From NCBI GenBank assembly GCA_002428215.1, contig DIUI01000091.1, forward strand, positions 1-16,045: a DNA stretch of 16,045 bases, read 5' to 3'. A program made the translations under genes and the position numbers. This document shows, in pieces, positions 8,593-15,691 of the stretch (positions are counted from its first letter, which is position 1; each line of letters starts with the position of its first letter). The notes under the pieces are model-generated. The model was given only the letters and a program-made list of their open reading frames with translations. It was not told the DNA's origin and did not search any database. The DNA comes from Prolixibacteraceae bacterium UBA6162. GTDB lineage: Bacteria; Bacteroidota; Bacteroidia; Bacteroidales; Prolixibacteraceae.

Positions 8593-9414
8593 TTATAACG
8601 GAATATTTCCGTGTTTACGCACAGGATTACTCTTACGCTTGTTGCGTGTCATCTCCAACGCATTGATAATTTTAAGGCGGGTCTCCCGGGGTTGAATAAT
8701 TTCATCGATATATCCCAGCGCTGCTGCCTTATAGGGGTTGGCAAATGTATCGCGGTACTCATCAACAGCTTTTGTTTTATCCTCGGGCGACACAATGTCG
8801 CGGCGCAGAATGTTGATGGCACCCTCGGGGCCCATAACTGCAATCTCTGCAGTAGGATAAGCATAATTTACATCGGCACCAATGTGCTTGCTCGCCATTA
8901 CATCGTAGGCCCCACCATAGGCTTTACGGGTTATAAGGGTAATTTTTGGCACTGTTGCTTCACTGTATGCATAGAGCAGTTTTGCTCCATGTTTAATAAT
9001 GCCGCCAAATTCCTGACTGGTTCCGGGCAGGAATCCGGGTACATCGACAAAAGTTACAAGAGGAATATTAAACGCATCGCAGAAGCGAACAAATCTTGCA
9101 GCCTTGGCAGATGAGTTGATATCCAGAACACCAGCCAGATGGGCAGGCTGATTGGCAACAACACCCACTGGTTGACCGGCAAATCGCGCAAATCCGCAGA
9201 TAATGTTCTGTGCATAGTTGGGTTGTACTTCCAGGAAATGCTTGTTGTCGATTACCTTCTGTATGATATCGTGCATGTCGTATGGCTTATTGGGATCGGC
9301 CGGAACCGCATCCTGAAGTCCTGCGTCTTCGCGGTCAGAAGGATCAACCGTTGGCTTTACGGGGGAGTCTTCCATGTTGTTCGATGGTAAAAAGCTTACC
9401 AGCTCCCGCACCAT
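8593..9414 (-). CDS. Carboxyltransferase subunit, C-terminal part after the amber stop
   Basis: This is the 273-residue segment from the first in-frame ATG after the TAG; 21 conserved sense codons (9415-9477) lie between them in the same frame. It covers the C-terminal crotonase domain: VDVPGFLPGTSQEFGG (about 123-138), the oxyanion segment KAYGGAYDVM (about 164-173), and YPTAEIAVMGPEGA. The Asp in GGAYDVM is at the position that, as I recall for actinobacterial acyl-CoA carboxylases, favours propionyl-CoA over acetyl-CoA. A purine-rich GAGGAG lies about 12 bases before the ATG, which is probably chance in a phylum that rarely uses Shine-Dalgarno sites. Independent translation is unproven; more likely this is the rest of one gene. 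Confidence 0.65.
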   Translation of the reverse strand: MVRELVSFLPSNNMEDSPVKPTVDPSDREDAGLQDAVPADPNKPYDMHDIIQKVIDNKHFLEVQPNYAQNIICGFARFAGQPVGVVANQPAHLAGVLDINSSAKAARFVRFCDAFNIPLVTFVDVPGFLPGTSQEFGGIIKHGAKLLYAYSEATVPKITLITRKAYGGAYDVMASKHIGADVNYAYPTAEIAVMGPEGAINILRRDIVSPEDKTKAVDEYRDTFANPYKAAALGYIDEIIQPRETRLKIINALEMTRNKRKSNPVRKHGNIPL

Positions 9415-9477
9415 CTGAAGCGTCTGCTCCTCGTCTTTGCCAACAAAATGAGCTACTCCACTTTTTGAGCTGTGGGT

Positions 9478-9480
9478 CTA
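9478..9480 (-). other. In-frame TAG codon splitting the carboxyltransferase gene
   Basis: The plus-strand bases are CTA, so the minus strand reads TAG between GCC (Ala) and ACC (Thr). The codons on both sides translate into the family motif GGA-x-TH without any shift. The bases after the stop (ACC) do not match known strong read-through contexts, and only a 4-bp CCAC/GTGG stem is visible downstream. Confidence 0.97.
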
Positions 9481-10128
9481 GGCACCACCCAGGTCCTCCT
9501 TGGTAACATCCTCGTGGGTAACGGTTTTAATTACATCAGGACCTGTAACAAACATGTGACTGGTATCCTTAACCATGAAAATGAAATCGGTTAAAGCGGG
9601 GGAATAAACCGCTCCGCCCGCGCAAGCGCCCAGTATTACGGAAATTTGCGGAACTACGCCCGACGACATAACATTGTTGTAGAATATGTCGGCATAACCG
9701 GCCAAACTTTCAACCCCTTCCTGAATGCGGGCTCCGCCTGAATCGTTGAGTCCGATTACCGGTGCTCCCATTTTCAGCGCAAGGTTTTGAATTTTGACAA
9801 TTTTATCCGCATTGGCGCGGCTGAGTGTTCCCCCAAAAACGGTAAAGTCCTGGGCAAAAACATATACGAGCCGACCGCCTATTTTTCCATAACCGGCAAT
9901 TACACCATCGCCCAGAATTTTTTTCTTCTCCATACCAAAGTCGGTATTTCGATGGGTTACCAGCTTGTCGATTTCGTTAAATGTACCTGGGTCCAACAGA
10001 TGGAGAACACGTTCTCGGGCAGTTTGCTTACCCTGCGCATGTTGCTTGTCTATTCTCTCCTGTCCGCCTCCTAATTCGGCTGCCCTGTTCATTTCGTCGA
10101 GCAGCGAAAGTTTATGTTTCAAATCCAT
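9478..10128 (-). CDS. Carboxyltransferase subunit, N-terminal part before the amber stop
   Basis: This is the 216-residue product expected if the TAG at 9478-9480 terminates translation. It starts at an ATG with the family's usual N-terminal helix region and [16 protein letters not shown]. It contains the N-domain acyl-CoA/oxyanion elements [11 protein letters not shown] (about 128-138) and [13 protein letters not shown] (about 167-179) and ends at KEDLGGA. The end falls within the N-terminal crotonase domain, before the conserved THSSKSGVAHF block, not at the boundary between domains. On its own it lacks the biotin-facing C-terminal half and should be inactive. Confidence 0.7.
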   Translation of the reverse strand: MDLKHKLSLLDEMNRAAELGGGQERIDKQHAQGKQTARERVLHLLDPGTFNEIDKLVTHRNTDFGMEKKKILGDGVIAGYGKIGGRLVYVFAQDFTVFGGTLSRANADKIVKIQNLALKMGAPVIGLNDSGGARIQEGVESLAGYADIFYNNVMSSGVVPQISVILGACAGGAVYSPALTDFIFMVKDTSHMFVTGPDVIKTVTHEDVTKEDLGGA

Positions 10129-10139
10129 ATTTGAACCAA

Positions 10140-10649
10140 TTATTCAATTTCTATTAATATCTGATTTCCTTCAACGGTATCGCCGTCGGCCACATGCACT
10201 TTGACAATGGTTCCGTCGACTGCCGCTTTGTATTCACTCTCCATTTTCATGGCCGAGAGTATAATTAGGGTTTGCCCTTTCTCAACCTGAGCTCCTTCGC
10301 CTACAAGGACCTTTACCACTTTACCCGGCATGGGCGAGGTGATGTTCTTTTCACCAGAATCCAGCGATCCTCCGGTACGATCTAGCAAGTAGCGCGATTC
10401 GGCATCGATGATTTCGGCCTCAAAGGTTTTGTGCAGCGTATAGACCAAATATTTCTTGGGTTGATCGAGCGGAACAAGTTCGATGTCGTGACTCCGGTTG
10501 TTTTCAAGAATCGAAAAGGTTCCACTGTCGGTATGCATCAGGTCTATGTCGTAGATAATGTCGTCGACTTTAATCTTAAGTATGTTGTTATCCTGCTCCA
10601 GCAGTTCGACTTTTGCGTATCGGTTATTGAGTTTAATTTCAATGGCCAT
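10140..10649 (-). CDS. Biotin carboxyl carrier subunit of acyl-CoA carboxylase
   Basis: This 169-residue protein carries biotin between the carboxylase and carboxyltransferase active sites. The C-terminal biotinyl domain has the classic LSAMKMES motif; the biotinylated lysine is K135, 34 residues from the C-terminus as is typical. A hinge with [15 protein letters not shown] precedes it. Residues 1 to about 100 form a beta-rich region without a Pro/Ala-rich linker, as in carrier subunits of propionyl-CoA carboxylase or oxaloacetate/methylmalonyl-CoA decarboxylase systems rather than E. coli AccB. It begins 8 bp after the biotin carboxylase stop and ends 11 bp before the carboxyltransferase start, so the three are one operon. 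The subunit should be intact whatever the state of the carboxyltransferase gene. Confidence 0.93.
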   Translation of the reverse strand: MAIEIKLNNRYAKVELLEQDNNILKIKVDDIIYDIDLMHTDSGTFSILENNRSHDIELVPLDQPKKYLVYTLHKTFEAEIIDAESRYLLDRTGGSLDSGEKNITSPMPGKVVKVLVGEGAQVEKGQTLIILSAMKMESEYKAAVDGTIVKVHVADGDTVEGNQILIEIE

Positions 10650-10657
10650 AATGCAGA

Positions 10658-12163
10658 TTAAAAATGAAGAATTTGCGGTGATTTTTTCCAGCGGCTTTGG
10701 TTGGGCTGTTCCGATTTAGGTGACTTAACCTGAGCAAGTTTCTCTGAATAGTCGATAAACGCAGCTATAATGGCCATGTCTTCGGCATCCTGAGTGGTTT
10801 CAGTCTCTTTAAGAAGTTCTTCTCGGTTCTTCTCTATAAAATGGGTGTTGTATTTCCCCTGCACAAAATCATCGGTGTGCATGATTTTCTCCAAAAACTT
10901 AATGGAAGTTTTCACTCCGGTGATTTTATATTCATAGAGGGCCCTGCGCATGCGCTGTATGGCAATTTCGCGCGTTTTTCCCCATACTATCAATTTTGAA
11001 ATCATCGAGTCGTAATAGATGGGAATCTCATAACCCTCGTACACATAGCCGTCTATGCGAATGCCCAGGCCACTTGGCTCCTTAATCTTGTGCACTTTAC
11101 CGGGCGCCGGCATAAAGTTGTTGTCGGGATCTTCTGCATTGATGCGACACTCTATGGCATGTCCTCGCTGCACAAGGTCTTCCTGAGCAAATGGCAAAGG
11201 TAAACCTTTTGCAATGTTGATCTGCTGCTTCACCAAATCTACACCAGTGGTGCGTTCGGTAATGGGGTGCTCTACCTGCAGCCGTGTGTTCATTTCAAGA
11301 AAATAGTAATTCAGCGAATCATCTGCCAAAAATTCAATGGTTCCGGCACCCAGGTAGTTTACCGCTTTGGCCGCAGCCACTGCTGTGTCACCCATTTTCT
11401 TTCTGAGTTCCGGGGTCATCAGAGGCGATGGAGTCTCCTCGATCATTTTTTGGTGGCGGCGTTGCACCGAACACTCCCGTTCGAAAAGGTGTACCGCATT
11501 CCCAAACTCATCCATGAGGATTTGAAATTCAATATGATGAGGCGACGAAATATATTTCTCAATATATACTGCATCGTCGCCGAATGCCGCCATTGCCTCA
11601 GAGCGGGCAGCATTGAGCGAACTTTCAATATCGGCTTCTTTGTGAACCAAACGCATTCCCTTACCACCGCCGCCAGCCGCAGCCTTAATCATAACAGGCA
11701 GTCCGATTTCATTAATCAGTTTGAGGGCTTCGGCATGATCTGAGATACTCCCTTTTGTGCCTGGTACAACCGGTATTCCAGCCTCAGTCATGGCCTCACG
11801 TGCCTTAATTTTATCGCCCATGGTAAGCATCACGTCAGCTGTAGGTCCAATAAAAATAATGCCTTCCTGTGCACACCGGCGGGCAAAAGTGGGATTTTCA
11901 GACAAAAATCCGTACCCCGGATGAATGGCGTCGGCTTTGCTTTTTTTAGCGGCATCTATTATAGCGTCGATGTTGAGATAACTTTGGGCCGAGGGTGCAG
12001 CTCCAATGCAATAGGCCTCATGGGCATAACGAACATGCAGGGCAGTGCGATCGGCTTCGGAGTATACCGCTACCGTGGTAATCTCCATCTCACGACAGGT
12101 ACGCATTACCCTGATGGCAATCTCCCCGCGGTTGGCAACTAAGACTTTATTTATCGACTTCAT
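10658..12163 (-). CDS. accC: Biotin carboxylase subunit of acyl-CoA (propionyl-CoA) carboxylase
   Basis: This subunit carboxylates biotin on the carrier protein using ATP and bicarbonate. At 501 residues it is about 50 longer than E. coli AccC; the extra C-terminal tail is charged (from EETETTQDAED onward). The domains are a preATP-grasp region with KVLVANRGEIAIR (6-18) and HPGYGFLSEN (81-90), the ATP-grasp glycine loop AAAGGGGKGM (161-170), ERECSVQRRHQK (228-239), EMNTRLQVEHP (290-300, with the catalytic-type Arg294 and the metal-binding Glu290), and the C-terminal lid with YYDSMISKL (383-391). All key residues are present. It is the first gene of the minus-strand operon with the carrier and carboxyltransferase. 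Context and the carboxyltransferase motif favour propionyl-CoA as substrate, but acetyl-CoA cannot be excluded. Confidence 0.94.
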   Translation of the reverse strand: MKSINKVLVANRGEIAIRVMRTCREMEITTVAVYSEADRTALHVRYAHEAYCIGAAPSAQSYLNIDAIIDAAKKSKADAIHPGYGFLSENPTFARRCAQEGIIFIGPTADVMLTMGDKIKAREAMTEAGIPVVPGTKGSISDHAEALKLINEIGLPVMIKAAAGGGGKGMRLVHKEADIESSLNAARSEAMAAFGDDAVYIEKYISSPHHIEFQILMDEFGNAVHLFERECSVQRRHQKMIEETPSPLMTPELRKKMGDTAVAAAKAVNYLGAGTIEFLADDSLNYYFLEMNTRLQVEHPITERTTGVDLVKQQINIAKGLPLPFAQEDLVQRGHAIECRINAEDPDNNFMPAPGKVHKIKEPSGLGIRIDGYVYEGYEIPIYYDSMISKLIVWGKTREIAIQRMRRALYEYKITGVKTSIKFLEKIMHTDDFVQGKYNTHFIEKNREELLKETETTQDAEDMAIIAAFIDYSEKLAQVKSPKSEQPNQSRWKKSPQILHF

Positions 12164-12179
12164 GTGGGTATCTATCTGT

Positions 12180-12187
12180 CAAATTTA
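12180..12187 (-). promoter_or_regulatory. Candidate -7 element for the acyl-CoA carboxylase operon
   Basis: The minus strand reads TAAATTTG, a full match to the Bacteroidota -7 consensus TAnnTTTG, ending 16 bp before the ATG at 12163. The flanking DNA is very AT-rich. No clear TTTG/TTG -33 element is found at the expected distance, so confidence is limited. Confidence 0.4.
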
Positions 12188-12687
12188 TGATTATAATTGA
12201 TTGATAATCTTGTGATTATTTTTAATATAAACAGCGTTGGCAGAACGTCGGGAACCATTTTGAACCATAAATCAGGTGGTTGCAGAACGAAATTTCAAAC
12301 GCCGAAAGTAGAAAAAAGTTTCCATGCTGATGGTTGTCCCCAATTCGAAATTGCATGAAGGGGGCGTTTTTGGGCTATAAATCTTGTTAATTCCTTCCGT
12401 TATTTATGCCTTTTCGACTTTTAGGGTTTAAGTTTCTAAAAAATGGTCAAAATTTACCTGTGCGGGAGGAGGATTACTAATTTTATGCTTGAATGCCTAG
12501 AAATCTTCTTTGGTGAGCTTCACAAAAGTAATGAATTGCGTACCATGCTCGACCATGGAAAGTTGAATCGGGGCAATCGTTTTGTTTGCTGATACGCCCC
12601 CCTCTGATTTTATGATATTTTCTTTTGAACGAGCAGTTCGGGTTATTTCTAAACCCAAAAACCTGGCTATATATAAAGATAGTGTTG

Positions 12688-12695
12688 TATCTTTG
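12688..12695 (+). promoter_or_regulatory. -7 promoter element of the MATE transporter gene
   Basis: TATCTTTG fits TAnnTTTG exactly and is followed by C, as is common in this phylum. It ends six bases before the ATG at 12702, so the mRNA would be leaderless or nearly so. A weak CTGG lies about 21 bp upstream in place of the -33 TTTG. The element supports the start at 12702 over the longer frame from 12582. Confidence 0.55.
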
Positions 12696-12701
12696 CCGGC
12701 C

Positions 12702-14039
12702 ATGACTTTTTCGGATTATTTGCCTTATTACCGTCGCAATCTTCAACTGGCATTTCCTGTAATTCTTTCACTGTTGGGACAAAACAGTGTAGCCTTAATC
12801 GACAATGCCATGGTTGGGAGGGTAGGGACCATTGAACTTGCTGCCGCTTCGTTTGCCAATAACATATTTTTTATTGGACTTGTTTTCGCAATGGGTATAA
12901 CTTTCGGGTTGACTCCCCTTACCGGCCAAACCTACGGAAAGGGTGAATTGCGCCAGTTGGCTCATTGGTTGAAAAACGGGGTGCTTACCTATCAGGTTGC
13001 CGGTTTCCTTATTACACTGTTTATGGGCGGTGTCTATTTCCTGTTGCCATATATGGGCCAAACGCAGGAAGTTTTAGATGCGGCACGGCCGTATTATTTG
13101 TGGCTACTGGCCTCCATGATACCGTTGATTGCCTATTTTACCTTTAAACAGTTTATCGAGGGATTGGGCAATACCAAAATCGCCATGCGCATCACGTTGA
13201 TTTCGAATTTGGTTAATGTAGTGTTCAACTACCTCTTTATTTATGGCAAATTTGGTTTTCCCGAAATGGGCCTTAACGGCGCTGGTGTTGGAACTGTTAT
13301 ATCGAGGGCCATTATGCCTGTTCTGTTTATTCTAGCCATCGGTCGCGACACAAGGCTCAAACGCTATCTTATACTGGCCCATCATCAAACCATACAGCTT
13401 AAATCGATCATCAAATTATTGCGCATTGGCATTCCTATTGCCCTGCAATTAATCGTTGAGGTTGCAGCTTTTGCGGTAGGAGCCATTATGATGGGCTGGA
13501 TGGGAGAAGTGCCGCTTGCAGCGCATCAGGTAGCCATTGGGCTCGCTTCATCAACTTACATGATTTCACTGGGTATCTCCTCCGCCACCACAGTCAGGGT
13601 CAGTCATCAGCTGGGTGCCCGTGATTTTGTTGCCGTGCGTATGGCTTCATACGCATCTTCTCACCTTGTATTGTTGTTTATGACCGCAATGGCTGTAATG
13701 TTTATTTTGCTTCGGAATTATCTGCCATTGTTCTTTTCTACCGATACCGAAGTAATAGCATTGTCAGCACAGTTGCTTATTGTAGCAGCTTTCTTTCAGA
13801 TATTTGACGGCTTGCAGGTGGTGATGCTGGGAAATCTCAGAGGCCTGACCGATGTTAAAGGCCCCATGCTTATTGCCTTTTTTGCCTATCTGGGCCTTGG
13901 GTTACCCACCAGTTATATCCTAGCATTCCAGTTCGGTTTAGGACCGGTTGGAATATGGTACGGCTTTCTCGCCGGTTTGGGTGTTGCCGGAATACTCTCA
14001 TACCGCCGCTTTCTCTGGAATCTGCGTACTTTGCGCTGA
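12702..14039 (+). CDS. MATE family multidrug efflux transporter (NorM-like)
   Basis: This integral inner-membrane protein of 445 residues should export cationic drugs or metabolites in exchange for Na+ or H+. The length and about 12 hydrophobic segments in two halves fit MATE transporters. Visible family features are an early LAFPVILSLLGQNSVALID segment, then DNAMVGRVGTIELAA and GITFGLTPLTGQTYGKGE in the first half. ISSATTVRVSHQLGA and LQVVMLGNLRGLTDVK mark the second half. The frame extends upstream to 12582, but those 40 residues (MFADTPPSDF...) are not typical of the family and would span the -7 element, so the ATG at 12702 is chosen; the protein then starts MTFSDYLPYYRRNL just before helix 1. 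It is convergent with the next gene, 27 bp away. Substrate is unknown. Confidence 0.92.
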   Translation: MTFSDYLPYYRRNLQLAFPVILSLLGQNSVALIDNAMVGRVGTIELAAASFANNIFFIGLVFAMGITFGLTPLTGQTYGKGELRQLAHWLKNGVLTYQVAGFLITLFMGGVYFLLPYMGQTQEVLDAARPYYLWLLASMIPLIAYFTFKQFIEGLGNTKIAMRITLISNLVNVVFNYLFIYGKFGFPEMGLNGAGVGTVISRAIMPVLFILAIGRDTRLKRYLILAHHQTIQLKSIIKLLRIGIPIALQLIVEVAAFAVGAIMMGWMGEVPLAAHQVAIGLASSTYMISLGISSATTVRVSHQLGARDFVAVRMASYASSHLVLLFMTAMAVMFILLRNYLPLFFSTDTEVIALSAQLLIVAAFFQIFDGLQVVMLGNLRGLTDVKGPMLIAFFAYLGLGLPTSYILAFQFGLGPVGIWYGFLAGLGVAGILSYRRFLWNLRTLR

Positions 14040-14066
14040 TATTCTGAATTCCAGCTTTACAGCTTA

Positions 14067-14843
14067 TTATCTGCCACTTAGTTTATTATAGAGGCTAATG
14101 AGGTATTCGTCGTATATTTCCTCTATTGTCTTCTCCTTTTCGCCAATCGGTTTAACCGGAATTAGATCCATCACCTCGGCAGGTGACATACCTGCATTGT
14201 AATAGGTTTCGAGGGCTCCATACATCGACTGCAAAACGGCTTCGTTGGCTGCACGACCACTTAATCCAAAAGATTCGCCCAGCTCGGCAAGTTTTTTCCA
14301 TTGAAACCAAAAATAGGTAGGCGCCATTGCCGATATAACTGCATAGGCTTCGAGCTCATGCTCTTCGACCTCGTGGGTAGTCCCAAGAAAATCGAGCATT
14401 TTAAAAATCAGTTCTTTTTCGTCTGTCGGGAATTCAGGAGAGAACCATATTGGGTTGTACCCTTCGTTGATTATTGAGGTAGCGTTGGGTATCATCCGTA
14501 CAAGCCTTTTTATTTGTGGCAACTTACTTAGAATCATTGCACTATTGATTTTTGGTGCCAACGATCCAACCACAGTATTTTGACCAATGAACGGACCAAT
14601 TGTATCGAGGGTTTCCATAATCGCGGGTGGATGCAGTGCTATGATAACCATCTCTCTGGAGGCAGCTTCTTCTAAAGTCCCAATGTGGATATCGTGAAAC
14701 TGATTTTTTAACCGATCAGTAGCTTCCTTGTTGATATCGAACACCGTGGCTTTAACCAGATTGATTTTTTTGTTGGCAAATGCTTGCAAAAGAATGCGGG
14801 TAACTCTCCCTCCGCCAATGAATCCAATGGTAGGTGTGATCAT
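14067..14843 (-). CDS. Pyrroline-5-carboxylate reductase-like NAD(P)-binding protein
   Basis: This 258-residue protein has an N-terminal Rossmann fold: TIGFIGGGRVTRILL carries the GxGGxG-type dinucleotide loop. LVRMIPNATSIINEGYNPI corresponds to the RxMPNxP segment of ProC. A helical C-terminal domain (about 160-258) aligns in place with the ProC dimerisation domain, but the usual GSGPAY signature is replaced by ISAMAPTYFWF and the terminal proline-reductase pattern is not evident. It is therefore ProC/F420-oxidoreductase-like with an uncertain substrate, and I do not assign proC. The ATG at 14843 starts directly before the Rossmann strand; the longer frame from 14894 adds 17 unlikely residues. 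It is divergent from the uracil-DNA glycosylase-like gene across 153 bp. Confidence 0.8.
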   Translation of the reverse strand: MITPTIGFIGGGRVTRILLQAFANKKINLVKATVFDINKEATDRLKNQFHDIHIGTLEEAASREMVIIALHPPAIMETLDTIGPFIGQNTVVGSLAPKINSAMILSKLPQIKRLVRMIPNATSIINEGYNPIWFSPEFPTDEKELIFKMLDFLGTTHEVEEHELEAYAVISAMAPTYFWFQWKKLAELGESFGLSGRAANEAVLQSMYGALETYYNAGMSPAEVMDLIPVKPIGEKEKTIEEIYDEYLISLYNKLSGR

Positions 14844-14880
14844 ATGAATTAAAATTATTGTTTTCCCAATACTAGGTGCC

Positions 14881-14908
14881 GAGTTGTTTTGCAAATATGC
14901 TACAACTC
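14881..14908. repeat. Inverted repeat in the divergent intergenic region
   Basis: GAGTTGT at 14881-14887 is exactly complementary to ACAACTC at 14902-14908, with a 14-base spacer. The spacer contains a near -7 element on the minus strand (CATATTTG, 14899-14892). It could be an operator for the divergent gene pair, but seven-base arms may also be chance. Confidence 0.35.
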
Positions 14909-14996
14909 CTACAAGTTAGGAATTTTAGAGCAAAGCGCGTTCAATTTATGGCATCTGACCTATATTTACCGAAATAAATTTTGCAAAGGACGATTG

Positions 14997-15683
14997 ATGT
15001 TTTTTTCGGAACACGTAATAGAATTTAACCAAAGCCTCCATTTTCAAGGGGAGCTACCTGCGGGCATAAGAATTATGAATCCATACAGTGAAAACCCGCA
15101 TGCGCTCTTGGCTTCTTCCCAATTCTATAGAAAATATTTCTCCGACAATAATACCCGACGAATGATTGTTGGAATCAATCCCGGCCGGCTGGGAGCCGGG
15201 GTAACCGGGGTTCCTTTCACCGATTCATACCGCCTTCTGGAAAAGTGCGGAATTGTAATCGACGGTTTGGTTACCTATGAACCCTCGTCCGTATTTGTCT
15301 ATGATGTGGTGGATGCCTATGGTGGAGTAGAATCTTTTTACCGTGATTTTTATATAACCTCAGTGTCACCCCTCGGGTTTGTGAAACTCAACTCTAAAAA
15401 CCGCGAGGTGAATTTCAACTACTACGACGATGCAGCTCTGCAGGAGGTGGTTCAACCATTCATTATTGCCTCGCTTGAGCAGCAGTTGGATTTTGGTATC
15501 GACCGCTCACGCTGTTTTTGCATGGGCACCAATAAAAATTACAAGTATTTGAGCCAGCTCAATCGGCACAAAGGGTACTTCAGAGAGATTGTTCCGGTGG
15601 AGCATCCCCGATTTGTAATGCAATACCGGTCGAAGCAGAAAGAGGAATACATTAAAAAGTATATCGCTGCTCTTAGCAGTTAA
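14997..15683 (+). CDS. SMUG2-like uracil-DNA glycosylase (DUF4918 family)
   Basis: This 228-residue protein belongs to the uracil-DNA glycosylase superfamily, in the Bacteroidota branch first listed as DUF4918 and related to SMUG. It should remove uracil or related damaged bases from DNA, starting base-excision repair in the cytoplasm. Motif 1 is VGINPGRLGAGVTGVPF (about 58-74), close to the GMNPG...GVPFG block of SMUG1, where the Asn positions the catalytic water. TSVSPLGF (121-128) matches the middle motif, and EHPRFVMQYR (202-211) is motif 2 with the expected His. The ATG at 14997 is preferred; the frame is open back to 14889, but those 36 residues are outside the conserved fold and cross the divergent promoter region. 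A near-consensus TAAATTTTG lies at 14975-14983. It is convergent with the ABC-F gene, 8 bp away. Confidence 0.82.
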   Translation: MFFSEHVIEFNQSLHFQGELPAGIRIMNPYSENPHALLASSQFYRKYFSDNNTRRMIVGINPGRLGAGVTGVPFTDSYRLLEKCGIVIDGLVTYEPSSVFVYDVVDAYGGVESFYRDFYITSVSPLGFVKLNSKNREVNFNYYDDAALQEVVQPFIIASLEQQLDFGIDRSRCFCMGTNKNYKYLSQLNRHKGYFREIVPVEHPRFVMQYRSKQKEEYIKKYIAALSS

Positions 15684-15691
15684 GAGGGTGA

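Larger units (their letters stand above)
8593..10128 (-). pseudogene. pccB: Propionyl-CoA carboxylase beta (carboxyltransferase) subunit, interrupted by one in-frame TAG
   Basis: Read through the internal stop, this frame encodes a 511-position carboxyltransferase, the usual length for PccB. Such enzymes move the carboxyl group from carboxybiotin to an acyl-CoA, typically propionyl-CoA to methylmalonyl-CoA. Both crotonase-like halves are well conserved. The only defect is a TAG at 9478-9480 (position 217), between DLGGA and THSSKSGVAHF. In relatives this site normally holds a sense codon (commonly Lys, Met or Arg), so one base change (AAG or CAG to TAG) would explain it. No frameshift or gap is present and the frame is identical on both sides. 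Neighbouring genes mostly end in TAA, and the GH3 gene at 8516-8518 ends in TAG, so TAG is a normal stop here. Options are a recent nonsense mutation, an assembly or sequencing error, or read-through; the first two seem likelier. It is the last gene of a three-gene operon, 11 bp after the biotin carrier gene. Confidence 0.85.
12164..12701. other. 538-bp divergent intergenic region
   Basis: This lies between the divergent carboxylase operon and the MATE gene. It holds an AT-rich stretch next to the operon start, two short direct-repeat pairs (GAACCAT at 12252-12258 and 12262-12268; GCAGAACG at 12240-12247 and 12282-12289), and the MATE -7 element. A minus-strand frame of 68 codons (12497-12703) exists but has no promoter or recognised similarity. 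I see no RNA gene, riboswitch or terminator. Confidence 0.6.

Noticed and set aside
8611..9114. Plus-strand frame of 167 codons opposite the carboxyltransferase gene
   Set aside because: The opposite strand carries clear crotonase-family motifs throughout; this is a shadow frame.
9453..9477. Possible read-through or recoding structure after the TAG in the carboxyltransferase gene
   Set aside because: Only a 4-bp stem can be drawn and the stop context is not a known leaky one; there is no evidence for pyrrolysine or selenocysteine use.
11267..11743. Plus-strand frame of 158 codons opposite the biotin carboxylase gene
   Set aside because: It is antisense to conserved ATP-grasp motifs and has no promoter or recognisable domain.
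15670..15686. Small hairpin (6-bp arms, 5-base loop) at the convergent end of the glycosylase and ABC-F genes
   Set aside because: The stem is AT-rich and short with no T-run directly after it on either strand, so a terminator call is not supported.
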